64,000 nt of DNA, from contig NC_064551.1 of the NCBI RefSeq assembly GCF_023856365.1, positions 21,003,349-21,067,348 on the forward strand. The letters run 5' to 3'. Positions 59,401 to 64,000 of the stretch are shown here, one piece after another. The DNA is from Brienomyrus brachyistius (lineage: Eukaryota; Chordata; Actinopteri; Osteoglossiformes; Mormyridae). The notes beneath the pieces are model-generated. The model did not search any database. It was not told where the DNA came from and saw nothing but the letters and a program-made list of their open reading frames with translations. Within the stretch, counting starts at the first letter, position 1, and each line of letters starts with the position of its first letter. Made by a program: the position numbers and the translations under genes.

Positions 59401-60251
59401 TCCATATTATCCAAAGAGACAAAAACAGAGTACCTACCCGCTATACCAACGAAGACTGTCAGGCCAAAGCATATAAAGAAAACCACAAAGACGAGGACAA
59501 AATGCCGCTTGGACAGGGTGTAGAGGCGCATAGGGGCCAGCCTGCAAGAGACAGAGGGGGAAACATTAGAAACTAGTTGCTGACATTAAGTCTTCGCAGG
59601 TGGCTATTCATGAAGTGACATTCATAAAGTGACATTCATAAAGTGATATTGGCCCAGAGAGAGATCATGCCTTGCAGGTCTTACTGATCTTAACTTACGC
59701 CGCTCAAAAATGTGGTTTATAGTTTTGCTTACAGCGCCAGGAAATATTTTAGCTAAAGAGTTCAAGAGATATAATTTACAACACTCAAGGTACTACAAAT
59801 AATCTTGCTAACATTTACAAAGCGACAGGGACTGTACTGTCTGATTGGGGAAATGCTGGATCACTGCAAACAGGATGTTAAGCGGTTACACACGTGTATA
59901 TAAACAGTCGACCGCCCATGTTTTGCTGCACACGAAGCAAATAAAGAAGGAGAATGCGACGTCCACAGAATCTGGCTCCCCCGCATTATAGGGTCACTTG
60001 CGAGCAATCTATACACTCCACATAAATGCAAATACACCCCACTCTAGATAAGACAAGGAAAATGCCAAATGACAGGTTACAAAGTATCATCTAAGCGAAA
60101 AAAAACACACACACATGCATCACACCTAGAACATATGGCGGAGAGCAAGTTTGTGAACTTCTTAGTCAGCTTACTTATCGGCTGTAGTTGAAAAGATTAA
60201 AAAACTAGTTTCCTGCGGTGCCTCGGGAGCGTCTCTAACTCACCGATCCAT
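53384..60251 (-). CDS. tmem181: Transmembrane protein 181, GOST-family seven-transmembrane protein (17 coding exons)
   Basis: Joined exons, 5' to 3' on the minus strand: 60251-60244, 59541-59438, 58158-58109, 57745-57655, 57166-57027, 56666-56547, 56453-56373, 56283-56184, 55950-55820, 55728-55637, 55296-55239, 55115-55013, 54925-54874, 54497-54415, 54219-54130, 53639-53573, 53468-53384; 1455 bases, 484 residues. Seen: an N-terminal hydrophobic segment (about 17-36, after MRLYTLSKRH), a lumenal domain (about 38-180) with several N-glycosylation sequons (NAT, NSS, NYT, NVS, NLT), seven further membrane segments (about 182-435), and an acidic cytosolic tail ending DESDSD. Sequence such as HSLRKFSMRDWGIEQKWMS identifies TMEM181. 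Known: it belongs to the GOST family (GPR107/108, TMEM87, WLS) of Golgi/secretory-pathway proteins and was found in a haploid genetic screen as a host factor for a bacterial cytolethal distending toxin. Odd: the intron between exons 14 and 15 is AT-AC, U12-type. Confidence 0.96.
53573..53639 (-). CDS. tmem181: tmem181 exon 16
   Basis: Codes DSQLKDNPAFSMLNDSDDEV and IYG. Acceptor CTTTACAG, donor GTATGT. Confidence 0.95.
53669..53752. mobile_element. hAT-like MITE, partial copy
   Basis: Carries TGGTCCACGTTTTTGCTCCC and AAATGTGGACCGTCTACAGG and the right end GTCCCCGAGGACTG...GGGAAACAC; the left terminus is missing. In tmem181 intron 15. Confidence 0.5.
54130..54219 (-). CDS. tmem181: tmem181 exon 15
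   Basis: Codes SAEFLSFYGLLNFYLYTLAF and VYSPSKSALY, the last membrane helix. It starts after the AC acceptor; donor GTAAGT. Confidence 0.95.
54220..54414 (-). other. tmem181: AT-AC U12-type intron of tmem181
   Basis: On the minus strand the 195-base intron starts ATATCCTT at 54414, has the branch motif TCCTTAAC at 54238-54231 and ends TTCCTAC at 54220, about 12 bases past the branch adenosine. All three match the minor-spliceosome consensus. Splicing here gives HYKN-SAEFLSFYG, matching TMEM181; no GT-AG choice does. Confidence 0.93.
54415..54497 (-). CDS. tmem181: tmem181 exon 14, ends at an AT-AC donor
   Basis: Codes SMVILYLRFGAKVLQDNF and VAALSQHYKN. The exon ends in the first base of a Ser codon, directly before the U12 donor ATATCCTT. 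Confidence 0.94.
54610..54842 (+). mobile_element. SINE remnant
   Basis: GTGGCACAGCGGTGCAGTGG (A-box) at the start and TAGGCTCCAGGCTCCCTGCG near the end. In tmem181 intron 13. Confidence 0.5.
54874..54925 (-). CDS. tmem181: tmem181 exon 13
   Basis: Codes DLRLKFLTALTFIVLII. Acceptor TTGCCAG, donor GTAAGA. Confidence 0.94.
55013..55115 (-). CDS. tmem181: tmem181 exon 12
   Basis: Codes a membrane helix (VYILYLIFLIVRACSELKN). Acceptor CGTTTCAG, donor GTAGGA. Confidence 0.94.
55239..55296 (-). CDS. tmem181: tmem181 exon 11
   Basis: Codes TVNELHDPTYQYKVDIGNFQ. Acceptor TTTTGCAG, donor GTGAGC. Confidence 0.94.
55326..55460. mobile_element. Short DNA-transposon derivative
   Basis: Ends TATAACCCCATT and, inverted, TACAACCCCATTTCCAAAAA, with ACGTCCCAACTTTTTGGAAA next to the right end. 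A widespread type of fish repeat; superfamily not assigned. In tmem181 intron 10. Confidence 0.5.
55637..55728 (-). CDS. tmem181: tmem181 exon 10
   Basis: Codes GERKCMTFYLPKLVIVGLIW and LGIWQ. Acceptor TCATTTCAG, donor GTGAGT. Confidence 0.95.
55820..55950 (-). CDS. tmem181: tmem181 exon 9
   Basis: Codes DPFFPLSFLVNSWFPG and the helix ALLLFWLCVYHGI. Acceptor TTCCCTAG, donor GTATCA. Confidence 0.95.
56184..56283 (-). CDS. tmem181: tmem181 exon 8
   Basis: Codes CMFAHSLRKFSMRDWGIEQ and a Leu-rich helix. Acceptor GTGCCGCAG, donor GTGAGT; a long G run lies in the following intron. Confidence 0.96.
56373..56453 (-). CDS. tmem181: tmem181 exon 7
   Basis: Codes WKTYNPSFSQVEIWFRF and the start of the next membrane helix. 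Acceptor GGTCCGCAG, donor GTAAGC. Confidence 0.94.
56547..56666 (-). CDS. tmem181: tmem181 exon 6
   Basis: Codes CDEIIVVHLGYLNYTRY with sequons NYT, NVS and NLT. Acceptor CCTGTACAG, donor GTGAGG. Confidence 0.94.
56757..56979. mobile_element. hAT-like MITE with internal triplication
   Basis: Terminal CAGTGTTTCCAAATCCAGTC and CCGAGGACTGGATTCTGAAA-CACTG are inverted repeats; flanking CTCTATAG and CTCTAAAG agree at 7 of 8. Inside, a 27-base unit (AAAAATGTGGACTGTCTGGC plus AGGGAGC) is present three times. In tmem181 intron 5. Confidence 0.75.
57027..57166 (-). CDS. tmem181: tmem181 exon 5
   Basis: Codes VDYSQSLEINVELKGVMQD to AVNVHPT in the lumenal domain. Acceptor TTTCTGCAG, donor GTGAGA. Confidence 0.93.
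57655..57745 (-). CDS. tmem181: tmem181 exon 4
   Basis: Codes the LSTYNQQLWLTC motif of the lumenal domain. Acceptor TACTTTCAG, donor GTGAGG. Confidence 0.93.
57773..57978 (-). mobile_element. SINE
   Basis: ATCCATCCATCCATTCAACC at one end and the B-box complement GGATTCAAATCC inside. In tmem181 intron 3. Confidence 0.55.
58109..58158 (-). CDS. tmem181: tmem181 exon 3
   Basis: Codes GPKIIEEYNATNSSQTK with two N-glycosylation sequons. Acceptor TATCGACAG, donor GTCAGA. Confidence 0.9.
59438..59541 (-). CDS. tmem181: tmem181 exon 2: N-terminal membrane segment
   Basis: Codes LAPMRLYTLSKRH followed by a hydrophobic run ending FVGIAG. Acceptor CTCTTGCAG, donor GTAGGT. Confidence 0.95.
60244..60251 (-). 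CDS. tmem181: tmem181 exon 1 (8 coding bases)
   Basis: ATG GAT CG before the donor GTGAGT. Joined to exon 2 it gives MDRLAPMRLYTL, comparable to the LAPMRLYTL start of the human protein. Met7 is an alternative start inside exon 2. Confidence 0.75.
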
Positions 60252-60430
60252 AATCTTCGGCCCGGTGAAGTCGAAACGTCGGCGAGATGACCACCGGAGT
60301 TCCGACCCGCTTGGAGAGAAGCACGGCTACATCCGCATTCCTGAGACGAGGCTGCGCGCGGCACGCCACGTCATCATCGCGGGCCCATGCCCTGTCACAT
60401 GACGAGGGGGCGGGGTCGCGTGTTTGTTTC
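60252..60430 (-). promoter_or_regulatory. tmem181: tmem181 promoter region, CpG-rich
   Basis: CpG-dense segment immediately upstream of the tmem181 ATG. It contains an E-box/M-box-like GTCACATGAC at 60394-60403 and a GC box (GGGGGCGGGG) at 60405-60414. No TATA box is evident. Promoter function is inferred from position and composition. Confidence 0.55.
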
Positions 60431-61027
60431 CTGCTCCATGGGTCGAGTTCATATCGCCTGCTTTCCCACCCATGTTTATTAAATGACGAAAAAATGTAGC
60501 CCTCTTTAAATGCATCCGCAAATAAATTTAGATCGGGATGCACTGTCACTGGAGCGCTTTAAGCATATTTGGCAGCAGGAATGGTATTTTTATAAAGCAT
60601 GATGAAGTTAATCTATTATTAATATTTATTCACTAATAAGGTCTGCTGTTTTTCCCCATATATGAGTAAACAATGACAGAAATAGTATGCAACTAAATGT
60701 TACGTTTCTTCTGCATTCCAATCGTTAAGTAGACGTGTCATTTGCATTAATATAGCTGACATTTTACAGTTCATGTAATTAACTTAATTTCAGTAGCTAA
60801 AATAGCTATTAATTTCCCTGGGATAGCAAATGGTGCTAGCAGTCTTGGCATTTTTCGATTCTGTGTTAAAAGATGTGATTCAGTTTTGTAAGTGGAATCT
60901 TTTAATTTCATAAACAGAACTGTATCTCTGTAACATTTTCCCTCGGTGATGTGTGCAATATACTGATGTATGCTTGGTAAATCAAATGAAATTAGTAAAA
61001 ACTAGAAAAAAAAATCCAGGGTTTGAC
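60431..61027. other. Noncoding, no gene seen
   Basis: AT-rich sequence upstream of the tmem181 promoter region with no recognised element. Confidence 0.45.
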
Positions 61028-61233
61028 TCCATCCATTCATTCATTTTCTGAAACTGCTTGTCCTATTCAGGATTGGGGGGGGGGGGGGGGGTTGTCCAGA
61101 GCCACAGCACACGACAAGGAACAACCCAGGGTGGGCGCCAACCCATCACAGGGGACACTCACACATCATTCACACCTATGGTCAATTTGGCAATTCCAGT
61201 CAGCTTCAGCATGTTTTTTGACTGTGTGTGTGT

Positions 61234-61264
<31 letters not shown>

Positions 61265-61412
61265 GGCTGACTGAAACACCCAGAGGATACCCCACAATGA
61301 CACGGGGAGAACATGCCCTACACACACACACGGAATCCTTACAGAAATTCAAACCCAGGTCCCTGAGGTGTGAGGCAATAGTGCTAACCACAGCACCACC
61401 ATGCCACCCCAG
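61028..61412 (-). mobile_element. tRNA-derived SINE with GT and G runs inside
   Basis: Common SINE in minus orientation. It has gained a G run at about 61075-61091 and a TG tract joined to a G run at about 61226-61266. Confidence 0.75.
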
Positions 61413-61536
61413 GTTAGACTTAAACAACCAATTTATTGTGAATGGCCATTGTTAGTAACTTGCCAACATACACCCTTTTGCAAATTAATTGAAACAAGTT
61501 CAATTATTTTTGGTTTGCGCAGCCAAAAGAGCAGAG

Positions 61537-62350
61537 AGTATGACTGAGTGGATGGACAGAGGAGGCACTGTGCCCACAGACTGACAGGCCTGCTCGGGTG
61601 AGGTTGGGTTAGGTGGTATGACTGAGTGGATGGACAGAGGAGGCACTGTGCCCACAGACTGGCAGGCCTGCTCGGGTGAGGTTGGGTTAGGTGGTATGAC
61701 TGAGTGGATGGACAGAGGAGGCACTGTGCCCACAGACTGGCAGGCCTGCTCGGGTGAGGTTGGGTTAGGTGGTATGACTGAGTGGATGGACAGAGGAGGC
61801 ACTGTGCCCACAGACTGGCAGGCCTGCTCGGGTGAGGTTGGGTTAGGTGGTATGACTGAGTGGATGGACAGAGGAGGCACTGTGCTCACAGACTGGCAGG
61901 CCTGCTCGGGTGAGGTTGGGTTAGGTGGTATGACTGAGTGGATGGACAGAGGAGGCACTGTGCCCACAGACTGGCAGGCCTGCTCGGGTGAGGTTGGGTT
62001 AGGTGGTATGACTGAGTGGATGGACAGAGGAGGCACTGTGCCCACAGACTGACAGGCCTGCTCGGGTGAGGTTGGGTTAGGTGGTATGACTGAGTGGATG
62101 GACAGAGGAGGCACTGTGCCCACGGACTGACAGGCCTGCTCGGGTGAGGTTGGGCTGGGTGGATGGACAGAGGAGGCACTGTGCCCACAGACCGACAGGC
62201 CTGCTCGGGTGAGGTTGGGTTAGGTGGTATGACTGAGTGGATGGACAGAGGAGGCACTGTGTCCACGGACTGACAGGCCTGCTCGGGTGAGGTTGGGCTG
62301 GGTGGATGGACAGAGGATGCTCTATGCCCACAGACTGGTAGGCCTGCTCA
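61537..62350. repeat. Minisatellite, 78-bp unit, about eleven copies
   Basis: Unit GTATGACTGAGTGGATGGAC, AGAGGAGGCACTGTGCCCAC, AGACTGGCAGGCCTGCTCGG, GTGAGGTTGGGTTAGGTG. The first eight units are nearly identical. Towards the right, shorter variants lacking TATGACTGAG alternate with the full unit. Confidence 0.92.
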
Positions 62351-62389
62351 GATGGGATTAGAGGTGGGTGGTATGACTGTTCTTCAGCC

Positions 62390-62600
62390 ATCCATATCTG
62401 ATTCAAGTGAATGCTCAGGGGTTCAGGGGCCTCCCCATGTTGTTGTGGGGTTCTCCCCCCACAGTCCAAAAACAAGTTTTTAACTGGAGCTGCCAAATCC
62501 CCCTGTGGCATGAATGGTGAGTGTGCCCTGTGATGGATTGGCTCCCCATCCTGGGTTATTCCCATACAATCTTTATCAATCCACCAGGTCCAAAATCTGG
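62390..62600 (+). mobile_element. SINE fragment
   Basis: CCTCCCCATGTTGTTGTGGG, CCCACAGTCCAAAAACA and CCCTGTGATGGATTGGCTCC, the common SINE without its head, joined to the minisatellite edge. Confidence 0.55.
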
Positions 62601-64000
62601 ACCCAAGGCGATAAGTATAAATTAATGTGACTGCGATGTCTCTCCTAACTGTGGTCAATTGGTCTGCATATAGACGCCACACCTTGTTTCAATTAATTTG
62701 ATCAAGGATATAACAAACAACAAAAAACACCAACTTTCTCCCCTTTTTGATCCCAGCCCCTAACAATCCACCCAGCCTCATGAGTAGCAGATCAGGGGGG
62801 TAATCATTACAGTATATACACTCTGTTAATGCTAATCAGAGAGACAAGAACATAATCATCACAGAGTTTAGGGTTCACTTGTACTAACATACAGACACAT
62901 GATTCTATTTCATATTCGGATTTAGTTATTATCCAGGTCACCTAACTTCATGCATGTTCCTCAGAATGGTTCAATTTCACTGAACTAGGCCACCTGTATT
63001 CAAGCATTTAAAGCACATATTCTTTGGTCTGGACTATGTAACAAAATCCATGGTTGTATCTTGTACTTTCAGTAGGTGTACCACATGGTTCAGTTCTTGG
63101 GAACATACTGTTCGACACAATGCAATATGGTAAAGGTCTCAGAAGGCTTCTGGGATTTCAGTCCTTCCCATGCAAATTGCTGGTTGTATCCAGATAGCTG
63201 TAGCTCTGCCTCATCAACACAAACTCAACCTCTGTTCCAGATCCAAGCACAACTAACATTTCACCTCGTCTGTTCAGCTCCTCATTATGTCTCATGCACT
63301 CTGACTGCCTTTCCAGCACCTCCTGTTACAGGTGATTCAAGGAGTAACATGTCTAGATGCCACCAAACCTTCTTACTGTGAAGTAAATCTCTGCAGATTT
63401 TCACTCCAAGTTGCCCGCTCTCTAGAGTCTTCGGGGTAATTGGGTGTCTATCAAATAATTGCACACACATGGGAATGACACTAATTTATAAAGTTCTCTC
63501 CTTTTGATAATGTATCAGTAAACATTTCTCTGTTCAGGGTCACATGGCAGTAGAATTTTTCTCAATACGTGTAGGGTAAAAGGAGTAAGTTAGTATGAAA
63601 CTTAAGTCCATCGCCAGACATGCTAGCACACTAATAAAAACGTACAATTACCATCTCTCCTGAAAAGCCTGCATTTTCTTTGTTGGGGGAAACATGACTG
63701 GGGAGAGAAGGTATTCAAACAGAAAAACCCATAGCCATATAGTAACCCATAATCTTAGAGCCGTCAGGCATTGGCATAGCCACTGTCAGCATGTTGTCTA
63801 GTGCTGTACCTCCATCTTAACTTTTGGTCAGGACGGTAGCTTATGGGTGTTTTAATCTGACAATTTTAATCATTCCTAACACTGCTACAAATATACGTAC
63901 ACCCACATACGTTGTAGTCGCTTGTACTGCATGCAGGTATGAATATGCGAAGATGTTTTCACGGTTGGTCAGCAGGCAGGTTAATAAAATGTTCGATTTT
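62601..64000. other. Noncoding, no gene seen
   Basis: No exon, RNA gene or clear repeat recognised to the window end. Confidence 0.5.

Noticed and set aside
61500..62123. Minus-strand ORF of 207 residues
   Set aside because: It is a translation of the 78-bp minisatellite; the opposite strand is open too, and there are no gene signals.

Overview
This is a 64 kb piece of a vertebrate nuclear genome, almost certainly a ray-finned (teleost) fish. Three spliced genes have GT-AG introns and polyadenylation signals, the protein sequences read as fish orthologues, and the noncoding DNA is full of fish-type repeats: tRNA-headed SINEs, hAT-like and palindromic MITEs, LINE 3' tails, minisatellites and an unusual number of long poly-G/poly-C runs. 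The species cannot be told from the window.

Layout. Positions 1-30,046 hold no protein-coding gene that I can support: mostly AT-rich unique sequence, one CpG-dense patch near 3.7-3.9 kb, three minisatellites (6.2, 6.8 and 25.5 kb), two copies of a palindromic MITE (10.5 and 19.9 kb), a long AT-rich inverted repeat (21 kb) and SINE remnants. Positions 30,047-43,690 hold a nine-exon plus-strand gene for a HUNK-family (AMPK-related) Ser/Thr kinase, 718 codons as assembled here. Positions 43.7-49.0 kb are intergenic with SINE and LINE remnants. Positions 49,076-51,894 hold dynlt1 (plus strand, five exons, 113 aa), the Tctex1 dynein light chain. Positions 53,384-60,251 hold tmem181 (minus strand, 17 coding exons, 484 aa), convergent with dynlt1. 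Positions 60.3-64 kb contain the tmem181 promoter region, a SINE, a striking 78-bp minisatellite and unremarkable sequence.

The genes are not an operon; each has its own promoter. The adjacency dynlt1-tmem181 matches human 6q25.3, whereas human HUNK lies on 21q22 in a paralogous block (TIAM1/SCAF4 on 21q22 against TIAM2/SCAF8 on 6q25). The kinase here is therefore best explained as the second, 6q25-type ohnolog of HUNK, apparently absent from humans. The other main finding is a textbook AT-AC U12-type (minor spliceosome) intron in tmem181, with both the ATATCCTT donor and a TCCTTAAC branch site, confirmed by the protein reading frame. Exon boundaries were derived by hand from splice signals, reading-frame phase and remembered family sequences; no database search was run.
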